Below are positions 30,540 through 38,018 of a stretch of DNA of 64,000 bases, piece by piece. The notes beneath the pieces were generated by a model. It made no database searches, had not been told where the DNA came from, and worked only from the letters and a program-made list of their open reading frames with translations. The stretch lies in the NCBI RefSeq assembly GCF_000815105.2, contig NZ_CP010310.2, positions 1,240,001-1,304,000 on the forward strand, given 5' to 3'. The DNA comes from Pandoraea pulmonicola. Lineage in GTDB: Bacteria; Pseudomonadota; Gammaproteobacteria; Burkholderiales; Burkholderiaceae. The position numbers were made by a program, and so were the translations under genes. Position 1 is the stretch's first letter, and every line of letters starts with the position of its first letter.

Positions 30540-31181
30540 ATGAACCGAAGCACCCCCCGCGAGTCGGTCAGCCAGTTTCTGATCCTGGACGACAGCGTCG
30601 AGCACGAATATCCCGAAGCGCTCGTGCGCGGCATGATCGACATCACCGAAGGCGTGTTTCGTGGCCTGTTCGGCGACATCGCGCTGTCGTGCGAGCCGCC
30701 CAGCGTGGTGCGCGATCGCATCATCTTCGGCGAGGTGTTCAGCCTGATTCCGCTCGAGAGCGCCTGGTGTCGCGGCTACATGATGATGCAGGCCGAGCAG
30801 GTGCCGTTCATGCAGCTGCTCGAACACACCGGCCGCTGCGAGGGCCAGGCGGGATTTCGCGAGCTCAACGGCATGCTCGGCGAATTGACCAACCTCATCT
30901 GGGGCGCGTTCAAGAACCGCTACATGGGCGATCCATCGGCCGTGGATCGCGCGCAGGTACAGGTGCCGCTGCTCATCAATCACAAGCAGAAGTACATCTC
31001 GTTCGGCACCGACAATCCGCAGTTGTGTTTCATCTACCGCCTCACCGATCCGGTCGACGGCCGTATCGTCACGCTGCATCAGCATTTCGTATTCAGCCTC
31101 AACTGGTCGCCCGAAGCGTTCCGCGAAGCGGCGCAAGCGAGCGCCGGGCCTGTCGAGACCGGGGCGCTGGAACTGTTCTGA
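30540..31181 (+). CDS. CheX-like CheY-P phosphatase, second copy
   Basis: A 213-residue relative of the preceding gene product with the phosphatase motif E115-L-T-N118 (GELTNLIWGAFKNR). AAGGAAA precedes the ATG. Two phosphatase-like proteins for one CheY suggest that fast dephosphorylation, or a division between active enzyme and binding partner, is important in this module. It lies 128 bases after the first copy and 47 bases before cheY. Confidence 0.7.
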   Translation: MNRSTPRESVSQFLILDDSVEHEYPEALVRGMIDITEGVFRGLFGDIALSCEPPSVVRDRIIFGEVFSLIPLESAWCRGYMMMQAEQVPFMQLLEHTGRCEGQAGFRELNGMLGELTNLIWGAFKNRYMGDPSAVDRAQVQVPLLINHKQKYISFGTDNPQLCFIYRLTDPVDGRIVTLHQHFVFSLNWSPEAFREAAQASAGPVETGALELF

Positions 31182-31228
31182 GGTCCCGGCTCGCCCATTC
31201 ATTACCTCTTACACACAAGGACAACACC

Positions 31229-31594
31229 ATGTCTAAGATTCTCGTGGTCGACGATTCGAGCACCGTGCGCGACGAAGTCGCGGGTTTTCTGCGCAAGAAC
31301 GGCCTCGACGTCGATACGGCCGTCGACGGCAAGGACGGCCTGGCCAAGATCAAGGCGAGCCCGGGTGTGAAGCTCGTCATCAGCGACGTGAACATGCCCA
31401 ACATGGACGGCCTGACGATGGTCGAGAAGATTCGAAGCGAACTCGCGAATTCGACCGTCAACGTGGTCATGTTGACCACCGAGAGCAGCCCGGCCATGAA
31501 GGAGCGCGGCAAGGCCGCCGGCGTGAAGGGCTGGATCGTCAAGCCGTTCAAGGGCGATGCCGTGCTCGAGACGTTCCGCAAGCTCGCCAGCTGA
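31229..31594 (+). CDS. CheY-like single-domain response regulator
   Basis: A 121-residue receiver domain with no output domain. The acidic pair is in VVDDSS (residues 7-8 region), the phosphoacceptor is the aspartate in ISDVNMP (about 53), and the conserved Thr/Lys are in MLTTES and VKPFKG. It should be phosphorylated by the HPt/CheA-like kinase at 26563 and dephosphorylated by the CheX pair. Its target is unknown; a flagellar switch or another protein interaction are both possible. Confidence 0.9.
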   Translation: MSKILVVDDSSTVRDEVAGFLRKNGLDVDTAVDGKDGLAKIKASPGVKLVISDVNMPNMDGLTMVEKIRSELANSTVNVVMLTTESSPAMKERGKAAGVKGWIVKPFKGDAVLETFRKLAS

Positions 31595-31709
31595 GCCGGA
31601 GCGTCGCCGCGCCTGGCGCGATGCGCATCGCCGTGATGGCGGGAATGGCAAGGATGGTGGGGATGACAGGGTTGGGCGGACCGCCGGACTGAACTGTTGT
31701 GGCGGATGT

Positions 31710-31727
31710 CGCCGCCGCGCGGCGGCG
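31710..31727. other. GC-rich palindrome after cheY
   Basis: CGCCGCCGC is followed directly by its reverse complement. It could end the signalling operon, but without a T-tract the case is weak. Confidence 0.25.
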
Positions 31728-31786
31728 GCGTTACACTGCTGACTTTCCCGCATTCGCGAAGATCTGCGCATTCTCGCCTTCCGCCC

Positions 31787-32380
31787 ATGAGCGTCGCATC
31801 CCAGAAAAAGAAGCCGGCCGCCGCCCCTGCCGCTGTGCCGCCTGTCGCGCCCACGTCGGGCGGCGATGTGAATGAAGCGCACGGCGCACGCAACGCCAAT
31901 GACGACGCCTCGAATCGGGCGACCGACACGGCGACCGATACGGCGGACGCCCGTCCGCGCCGCTCCAAGCTGCGGCTGACGTACGTCATCGCGAGCCTGG
32001 ACAGATTGCTGCGTCGCCATATGTCGGAGGCGCTCGCGCCGCTGGGCCTCACGCTCGCGCAGTTCACGGCGCTGTCGGTGCTCGATGCGCGCGGCAAGCT
32101 CTCCAACGCGCAGCTCGCGCAGCGCTCGTTCATCACGCCGCAGTCGGCCAACGAAGTCGTCAGCATCATGGCGTCGCGCCAATGGATCACGCGCGAGCCC
32201 GACCCCAACCACGGCCGCATCGTGCTGCTGCAACTGACCGACGAAGGCCGCCGGGTGCTCGCGCAATGCGAGGCCGTCGCGAAGGACATCGACGCGCGCA
32301 TGCGCGCTGGCGTCGGCCGCGACGACGCCGCTGCCGTCCAGCGCCATCTCGAACTGTTCGTGCGCAATCTCCGCGACTGA
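31787..32380 (+). CDS. MarR-family regulator of hydroxycinnamate catabolism (FerC/CouR-like)
   Basis: A 197-residue regulator. A long disordered N-terminal tail (about 1-60, Ala/Pro/Asp-rich) precedes a MarR winged HTH (SNAQLAQRSFITPQSANEVV) and beta wing (PDPNHGRIVLLQLT). MarR proteins such as FerC and CouR repress ferulate or coumarate genes and are released by the hydroxycinnamoyl-CoA thioester (established for those proteins). The gene is immediately followed by the transporter, porin and hydratase-lyase genes, whose upstream regions carry matching palindromes. The shorter HTH core could start further in, but ATG 31787 is the first fitting one. Confidence 0.8.
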   Translation: MSVASQKKKPAAAPAAVPPVAPTSGGDVNEAHGARNANDDASNRATDTATDTADARPRRSKLRLTYVIASLDRLLRRHMSEALAPLGLTLAQFTALSVLDARGKLSNAQLAQRSFITPQSANEVVSIMASRQWITREPDPNHGRIVLLQLTDEGRRVLAQCEAVAKDIDARMRAGVGRDDAAAVQRHLELFVRNLRD

Positions 32381-32442
32381 CCCGATCCCATCGCCGAACC
32401 GCCCGGTCGACTCCGGGTTTGTCCCGACCTGCCGATTGCTTG

Positions 32443-32465
32443 TATTGTCAGGTAGCTTGATATTA
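32443..32465 (+). promoter_or_regulatory. Operator copy 1 of the hydroxycinnamate regulon, overlapping a promoter
   Basis: It matches the shared dyad TAATATCAGG-N3-CCTGATATTA at 8 of 10 and 9 of 10 arm positions. A possible -35 (CTTGTA, 32439-32444) and -10 (TATTAA, 32461-32466) spaced by 16 bp flank and overlap it, so a repressor bound here would block RNA polymerase. Confidence 0.6.
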
Positions 32466-32857
32466 AATGGAGTCCGTCGCCCCGGACCGCATCGGTCGAT
32501 GCGCATGGGTGTCGTGCCCGGCTGAACCGGCGTCGAGCCACTTTGAACGCGCATGGAATATGCCTTGAATGTGCGCTCGAGGTGCTCGTCGCTCTTTGCC
32601 CTTCGCACGACGCGTTGCGCGCAGAGGTGGGCGTGCACGAGCGAAAGCGACCGAATCCCGGTGATATCGCAAGACGAAGTTGGCGAGCCCTTCGTGTGGC
32701 CTCGTCTCCGTTGCGATGCATGTGTCGTTAATATCAGGTTTCCTGATTTATTGGCGATCTCGCATCGCTTCGGCGTCCGATGCCGAGGAGCGGCGCATCA
32801 GGGGCCGCCAGCGACGGGCGGCAACCGACGTCCATCAAGAAGATCACAGGAGACACC
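32466..32857. other. Long leader between the MarR gene and the transporter gene
   Basis: No convincing gene is visible. The region holds operator copies 1 and 2, so transcription of the transporter may start at two places, one giving a leader of nearly 400 bases. Confidence 0.45.
32729..32751 (+). promoter_or_regulatory. Operator copy 2 of the hydroxycinnamate regulon
   Basis: It has the left arm TAATATCAGG in full, spacer TTT, and the inner right arm CCTGAT; the inner 15 bp form a perfect ATCAGG-N3-CCTGAT dyad. It lies 106 bases before the transporter start. Confidence 0.6.
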
Positions 32858-34123
32858 ATGGAATCGAATCGGGACGGGAGCGCGCAGGCGCTGCCATTGG
32901 GCGCGGAAGGGGCGGGGGGCGCGGGGAGCGCATCGAGCCCGATCGCACTCACGCTGGCGTTGTGCTTTGCCGTGGCGTTGCTCGAAGGCCTCGACCTTCA
33001 GTCTGTCGGCGTGGCCGCGCGGGGCATGGCCAAGGAGTTCGGCCTGAGCGTTGCGCAGATGGGCATTGCGTTTTCGGCGGGCACGTTCGGTCTGCTGCCG
33101 GGGGCGATGGTCGGCGGACGCCTGGCCGACAGCATCGGCCGCAAGCGCGTGCTGATGCTCTCGGCGGCGCTTTTCGGCGTGCTGTCGATCGCCACGGCCT
33201 TCGTGTCCGACTTCTGGATGCTGGTGATCGTGCGGGTGCTCACGGGCATCGGCCTGGGCGGGGCGATGCCGAACCTCATCGCGCTGTCCTCCGAGGCCGT
33301 GGCGCCGCGCCTGCGCGGTACGGCGGTGAGCATCATGTACTGCGGCATTCCGTTGGGCGGCGGCATCGCCGCGACCATCGGCATGCTCACGGTGAGCGAC
33401 GCCGACTGGCGCCACATCTTCTACGTCGGTGGCGTCGGTCCGCTGCTGCTCTTGCCGCTGCTCGCCATCTGGCTGCCGGAGTCGCGCGCCTTCGCGGCCG
33501 CCACGGCACAAGGGCAGCGCGCCACGCCCGCGCCGATGATGACGGTGCTGTTCTCGGAAGGGCGCGGCGTCTCCACGGTGCAACTGTGGCTGTCCTACTT
33601 CTGCACGCTTATCGTGCTGTACTTCCTGCTCAACTGGCTGCCGTCGCTCATGGGATCGCGAGGGCTGGCGCGCGGCGAAATCGGCTGGGTGCAGATCCTC
33701 TTCAACCTGGGCAGCGCCGTGGGTGTGCTCGCGCTGGGCTACCTGATGGATCGTGCGCGCATGTCGGTCGTGATCGGTGGCATGTACCTCGGCATGATCG
33801 CCTCGCTCGTCGGCCTGGCCGCCGCGCACGGCTTCGGCGTGCTCGCCGCGGCGGCGTTCTTCGCGGGCATGTTCATCATCGGCGGCCAGTCGGTGCTGTA
33901 TGCCCTCGCGGCGGCCTACTACCCGACGGCCATGCGCGGCACCGGTGTGGGCGCTGCCGTGGCGATCGGGCGTATCGGTTCCGTGGTAGGACCCCTCGCC
34001 GCCGGCATGCTGCTTGCCGTGGGCAGCAGCGCGGCCGTGGTGATCGGCGCGAGCATCCCGGTCACCATCGTGGCGGCGCTCGCCGCGCTCACGTTGATCC
34101 GTCGTCCCCGCGCAGCCGACTGA
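32858..34123 (+). CDS. MFS aromatic acid:H+ symporter, probable hydroxycinnamate importer
   Basis: A 421-residue twelve-helix transporter of the AAHS group, which includes PcaK, BenK and MhpT. The helix 1 motif is LLEGLDLQSVGVAA, with the aspartate typical of AAHS carriers (D in GxDx); the helix 2-3 loop is GGRLADSIGRKR. AGGAGA precedes the ATG. Its place between the MarR regulator and the porin, with the regulon operator upstream, suggests it imports p-coumarate or ferulate. Confidence 0.87.
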   Translation: MESNRDGSAQALPLGAEGAGGAGSASSPIALTLALCFAVALLEGLDLQSVGVAARGMAKEFGLSVAQMGIAFSAGTFGLLPGAMVGGRLADSIGRKRVLMLSAALFGVLSIATAFVSDFWMLVIVRVLTGIGLGGAMPNLIALSSEAVAPRLRGTAVSIMYCGIPLGGGIAATIGMLTVSDADWRHIFYVGGVGPLLLLPLLAIWLPESRAFAAATAQGQRATPAPMMTVLFSEGRGVSTVQLWLSYFCTLIVLYFLLNWLPSLMGSRGLARGEIGWVQILFNLGSAVGVLALGYLMDRARMSVVIGGMYLGMIASLVGLAAAHGFGVLAAAAFFAGMFIIGGQSVLYALAAAYYPTAMRGTGVGAAVAIGRIGSVVGPLAAGMLLAVGSSAAVVIGASIPVTIVAALAALTLIRRPRAAD

Positions 34124-34153
34124 CCCGGCCTTACGGCGGTCGGCTACGCTTGC

Positions 34154-34192
34154 ACGCGACGGATGGCGCTCACCCGCCCCGTCGCGTTTTTT
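34154..34192 (+). terminator. Rho-independent terminator after the transporter
   Basis: A 9-bp stem (34154-34162 with 34179-34187, 16-nt loop) is followed by a run of T (34187-34192). The porin therefore has its own promoter or depends on read-through. Confidence 0.7.
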
Positions 34193-34290
34193 CTTGAGCG
34201 CGGGCCCACGCGTTCATGGCCTTACCGGCCGGCAAGACGCCCATGCGCTGCCGGCGCACACATAACTAGATCGATAACCTGGAGACTCTC

Positions 34291-35436
34291 ATGGCATATC
34301 CCTTCCTTCGCTGCCGCATTCGGGCATTGACGCTCGCCGCCGCCGCGCTGGCGGCGCCCGGCATGGCTTTCGCGCAATCGAATGTCACGATGTACGGCAT
34401 CGTCGACACCGGCATCGAATATGTGTCCCACGCGAGCGCGAACGGGGCGGTGTGGCGCATGCCGGGCGTGACCGGCGAGTTGCCTTCGCGCTGGGGGCTG
34501 CGCGGCAGCGAAGATCTTGGCGGCGGCCTCTCGGCTATCTTCCAACTCGAGAGCGGCTTCAACATACGCGGCGGTGATCTGGGGCAGGGCGGCCGTCTGT
34601 TCGGCCGTCAGGCGTTCGTCGGCGTGAAGGGGCCCTACGGCACGCTGGCCTTCGGCCGTCAGTACACCATGACCTACTACGCGTTGCTGGGTTCCGACGT
34701 GCTTGGCCCGGACATCTACGGCATGGGCTCGTTCGACGCGTACATTCCGAACGCGCGCGCCGACAACTCGATCACCTATCAGGTCGGCTGGCAGGGACTG
34801 ACGTTCGGTGTGGGCTACTCGTTCGGCCGCGACTCGGGCGGTACGGGCAACTCGCCGGGACAGGGCACATGCGCGGGGCAGGTGCCGGGGCAGGCCGTGC
34901 AGTGCCGCAACTGGTCGGTGATGCTCAAGTACGACGCGAGCAACTTCGGCGTCGCGGCGTCGTACGAAGAACAGCGCGGCGGCACCAACGCGGCAGCCAA
35001 CTTCTTCGATGGTCAGGCCACTTCGGCCTTCACCAGCAGCAGCGACAAGGACACGCGCACCACCCTGGGCGCGTACTACAAGTACGGATCGCTCAAGGTT
35101 GGCGGCGGCTGGCTCGGCCGCCGCGTGTCCACCTCGGCCGTCAACACGCATTCGAACCTGTTCTATCTCGGCGCGGCCTACAACGTCACGCCCGCCTGGC
35201 TGGTGGACGGCGAGGTCTATCGCATCATCAACGGCGATCACGACTCGCGCGGCACCATGACCACGCTGCGCGCGACGTACTCGTTCTCGGCGCGCACCGC
35301 CGTCTATGCGCAGGCGGCTTACCTGTTCAACAGCGCGCGTGCGGCGTACTCGGTCAGCGGCGGCGGTGGCGGCACCACCCCGCCGGCCGGCACGGGCCAG
35401 ACCGGCGTGATGCTCGGCATGCGCCACACGTTCTGA
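34291..35436 (+). CDS. Outer membrane porin (Burkholderia general porin type)
   Basis: A 381-residue beta-barrel porin of the trimeric gram-negative porin family 4. The signal peptide is residues 1-28 (ends AFA-Q); the mature chain starts SNVTMYGIVDTGIEY as in OpcP/OmpC relatives of beta-proteobacteria. GLRGSEDLGGGLSAIFQLE is the family signature, and the protein ends in phenylalanine as required for outer-membrane insertion. Placement in the catabolic island suggests it admits aromatic acids. Confidence 0.92.
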   Translation: MAYPFLRCRIRALTLAAAALAAPGMAFAQSNVTMYGIVDTGIEYVSHASANGAVWRMPGVTGELPSRWGLRGSEDLGGGLSAIFQLESGFNIRGGDLGQGGRLFGRQAFVGVKGPYGTLAFGRQYTMTYYALLGSDVLGPDIYGMGSFDAYIPNARADNSITYQVGWQGLTFGVGYSFGRDSGGTGNSPGQGTCAGQVPGQAVQCRNWSVMLKYDASNFGVAASYEEQRGGTNAAANFFDGQATSAFTSSSDKDTRTTLGAYYKYGSLKVGGGWLGRRVSTSAVNTHSNLFYLGAAYNVTPAWLVDGEVYRIINGDHDSRGTMTTLRATYSFSARTAVYAQAAYLFNSARAAYSVSGGGGGTTPPAGTGQTGVMLGMRHTF

Positions 35437-35475
35437 TTTTTCGGATCAGGGTTTTCACTGAAGACAACAGACTTG

Positions 35476-35498
35476 TAATGTAAGGTTTCCTGATATTA
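35476..35498 (+). promoter_or_regulatory. Operator copy 3 of the hydroxycinnamate regulon, overlapping a promoter
   Basis: Left arm TAATGTAAGG (8 of 10), spacer TTT, right arm CCTGATATTA (10 of 10). As in copy 1, CTTGTA (35472-35477) and TATTAA (35494-35499) lie 16 bp apart around it. It precedes the hydratase-lyase operon. Confidence 0.65.
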
Positions 35499-35576
35499 AA
35501 TGTGGCTGTTGGCAACGCCGCGCGTCACTTCCGGCGCGCGGTGCACGAAATTCAGGACACTTGGGAATCACGCAAA

Positions 35577-36407
35577 ATGAATGCATACGAAGGCCGCTGG
35601 AAAACGATCGACGTGAAGGTGCAGGACGGCATTGGCTGGGTCATCTTCAATCGTCCGGAGAAGCGCAACGCGATGAGCCCGACGCTCAACGCCGAGATGA
35701 ATCAGGTGCTCGACGCGCTCGAACTCGACGCCGACGCCAAGGTGGTCGTGCTCACGGGAGCGGGCGCGGCGTGGACGGCGGGCATGGATCTGAAGGAATA
35801 TTTCCGCGAGATCGACGGCGGTCCGGAAATCGTGCAGGAGCGCGTTCGCCGCGACGCTTCCGATTGGCAATGGCGCCGTCTGCGCATGTACGCGAAGCCC
35901 ACGATCGCCATGGTCAACGGCTGGTGCTTCGGCGGTGGTTTTTCTCCGTTGGTGGCTTGCGATCTGGCCATTGCCGCGGATGAAGCCGTGTTCGGTCTGT
36001 CGGAGATCAACTGGGGCATTCCGCCGGGCAATCTGGTGAGCAAGGCAATGGCCGACACCGTGGGGCATCGCCGCGCACTGCACTACATCATGACCGGCGA
36101 CACGTTCACCGGCGTGGAAGCTGCCGAGATGGGCCTCGTCAATCAGAGCGTGCCGCTCGCACAGCTGCGCGAAGCCACGCTCGCGCTCGCGGCCAAGCTG
36201 CTCGAAAAGAACCCCGTGGTGCTGCGCGCGGCCAAGCACGGCTTCAAGCGCTCGCGCGAACTCACGTGGGAGCAGTGCGAGGACTACCTGTATGCGAAGC
36301 TCGACCAGGCGCAACTGCGCGACCCCGAGCATGGGCGCGAGCAAGGCCTGAAGCAGTTCCTCGACGACAAGGCTATCAAGCCGGGGCTGCAGGCCTACAA
36401 GCGTTGA
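35577..36407 (+). CDS. ech: p-Hydroxycinnamoyl-CoA hydratase/lyase
   Basis: A 276-residue crotonase-fold enzyme. It hydrates feruloyl-, caffeoyl- or p-coumaroyl-CoA and cleaves the product to acetyl-CoA and the hydroxybenzaldehyde. Its length equals that of the Pseudomonas enzyme. The oxyanion-hole segments are AWTAGMDLKEYF and NGWCFGGGFSPL, and ENWGIPPG-type residues appear as EINWGIPPGNLV, which carry the catalytic glutamate region. The ATG at 35577 fits the family start MNAYEGRWKT; the open frame extends to 35502. It leads an operon with vdh, fcs and an acyl-CoA dehydrogenase. Confidence 0.95.
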   Translation: MNAYEGRWKTIDVKVQDGIGWVIFNRPEKRNAMSPTLNAEMNQVLDALELDADAKVVVLTGAGAAWTAGMDLKEYFREIDGGPEIVQERVRRDASDWQWRRLRMYAKPTIAMVNGWCFGGGFSPLVACDLAIAADEAVFGLSEINWGIPPGNLVSKAMADTVGHRRALHYIMTGDTFTGVEAAEMGLVNQSVPLAQLREATLALAAKLLEKNPVVLRAAKHGFKRSRELTWEQCEDYLYAKLDQAQLRDPEHGREQGLKQFLDDKAIKPGLQAYKR

Positions 36408-36467
36408 GACGGCGCCCGGGAAGCGGCTGGGCGAACGATGCCATGAAGGGATGAAGGAGAAAGCGCA

Positions 36468-37919
36468 ATGCATGAAGTGCAGATGCTGATCGGCGGGCAG
36501 TGGCGCGGCGCGCAGGGCGGCGCGACGTTCGAGCGGATCGATCCGGTGACGGGCGAGGTCGCGAGCCGCGCGCCGGCGGCCACGCTGGCCGACGCGCACG
36601 CGGCGGTCGACGCCGCACAGGCGGCCTTCCCGGCGTGGTCGGTGCTCTCGCCGACGGCGCGCCGCCAGCGCCTGCTCGCGGCGGCCGAGCGCATGGACGC
36701 GCGCGCCGCGGAGTTCATCGCCATCGGCGCCGCGGAGACGGGCGCCATGGCGAACTGGTATGGCTTCAACGTGATGCTCGCGGCCAACATGCTGCGCGAG
36801 GCGGCGGCAATGACCACGCAGATCGACGGCAGCGTCATTCCGAGCGATGTGCCGGGCAGCCTCGCACTCGCCGTGCGCGCGCCGGTCGGCGTGGTGCTTG
36901 GCATCGCGCCCTGGAACGCGCCGGTGATTCTGGCCACGCGTGCGCTCGCCATGCCGCTCGCCTGCGGCAACACGGTGGTGCTCAAGGCGTCGGAGCAGTG
37001 TCCCGGCGTGCACGCGCTCATCGGTGCGTGTCTGCACGAGGCCGGGCTCGGCGACGGCGTGGTCAATGTCGTGACGAACGCCCCGCAGGACGCCGGCGAC
37101 ATCGTGGCGCATCTGATCGCGCATCCGGCCGTGCGGCGTGTGAACTTCACCGGCTCCACGCACGTGGGCCGCATCATCGCGCGCGTGGCGGCCGAGCATC
37201 TGAAGCCGGCGCTGCTCGAGCTCGGCGGCAAGGCGCCGGTGCTCGTGCTCGACGACGCCGATCTGGACGCCGCCGTCGACGGCATCGCCTTCGGTGCATT
37301 CTTCAACCAGGGTCAGATCTGCATGTCGACCGAGCGGGTGATCGTCGATGCGAAGATCGCCGACGCTTTTGTCGAGAAGCTCGCCGCCAAGGCGGCGACG
37401 CTGCGCGCGGGTTCGCCCACGTCGCCGGAGAGCGTGCTCGGCGCCATGGTCAGTGCACAGGCGGCCTCCCGTGTGGCGGCGCTCGTGGAAGACGCGCGCG
37501 AGCATGGCGCACGCCTGCCGCTGGGCTGTCGCGTGGAAGGCGCGATCATGCAGCCCGCCATCGTCGACGGCGTGACGCCCGCGATGCGGCTCTATCGCGA
37601 AGAGTCGTTCGGACCTGTGGTGACGATTCAGCGCGTGAGCGGCGACGAGGAAGCCGTGCAAGTGGCCAACGACAGCGAGTTCGGTCTGTCGGCGGCGATC
37701 TTCAGCCGGGACGTGTCGCGCGCGATGCAATTGGCCAGACGAATCGAGTCGGGCATCTGCCACATCAACGGTCCCACGGTGCACGACGAAGCGCAAATGC
37801 CGTTCGGCGGCGTGAAGGCCAGCGGCTATGGACGCTTCGGCAGCAAGGCGTCCATCGGCGAGTTCACCGAGCTGCGCTGGATCACGGTGCAGACGACGCC
37901 GCGCCATTACCCGATCTGA
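36468..37919 (+). CDS. vdh: Vanillin / 4-hydroxybenzaldehyde dehydrogenase
   Basis: A 483-residue NAD(P)-dependent aldehyde dehydrogenase. It oxidises vanillin or 4-hydroxybenzaldehyde, the product of the upstream lyase, to vanillate or 4-hydroxybenzoate. The catalytic glutamate is in LELGGKAPV and the nucleophilic cysteine in NQGQICMSTER; the cofactor motif FTGSTHVG is present. The operon position makes this function secure within the aldehyde dehydrogenase family. Confidence 0.93.
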   Translation: MHEVQMLIGGQWRGAQGGATFERIDPVTGEVASRAPAATLADAHAAVDAAQAAFPAWSVLSPTARRQRLLAAAERMDARAAEFIAIGAAETGAMANWYGFNVMLAANMLREAAAMTTQIDGSVIPSDVPGSLALAVRAPVGVVLGIAPWNAPVILATRALAMPLACGNTVVLKASEQCPGVHALIGACLHEAGLGDGVVNVVTNAPQDAGDIVAHLIAHPAVRRVNFTGSTHVGRIIARVAAEHLKPALLELGGKAPVLVLDDADLDAAVDGIAFGAFFNQGQICMSTERVIVDAKIADAFVEKLAAKAATLRAGSPTSPESVLGAMVSAQAASRVAALVEDAREHGARLPLGCRVEGAIMQPAIVDGVTPAMRLYREESFGPVVTIQRVSGDEEAVQVANDSEFGLSAAIFSRDVSRAMQLARRIESGICHINGPTVHDEAQMPFGGVKASGYGRFGSKASIGEFTELRWITVQTTPRHYPI

Positions 37920-38018
37920 TCGCCAGGGCGCCTGCGGGCGCGACGACGAATGAGGATGTGCCCGCGCGCGAACGCTCCCGAGAGAGCGCCGCGCCCGGGC
38001 GAAGCAGGAGACAGTGTT

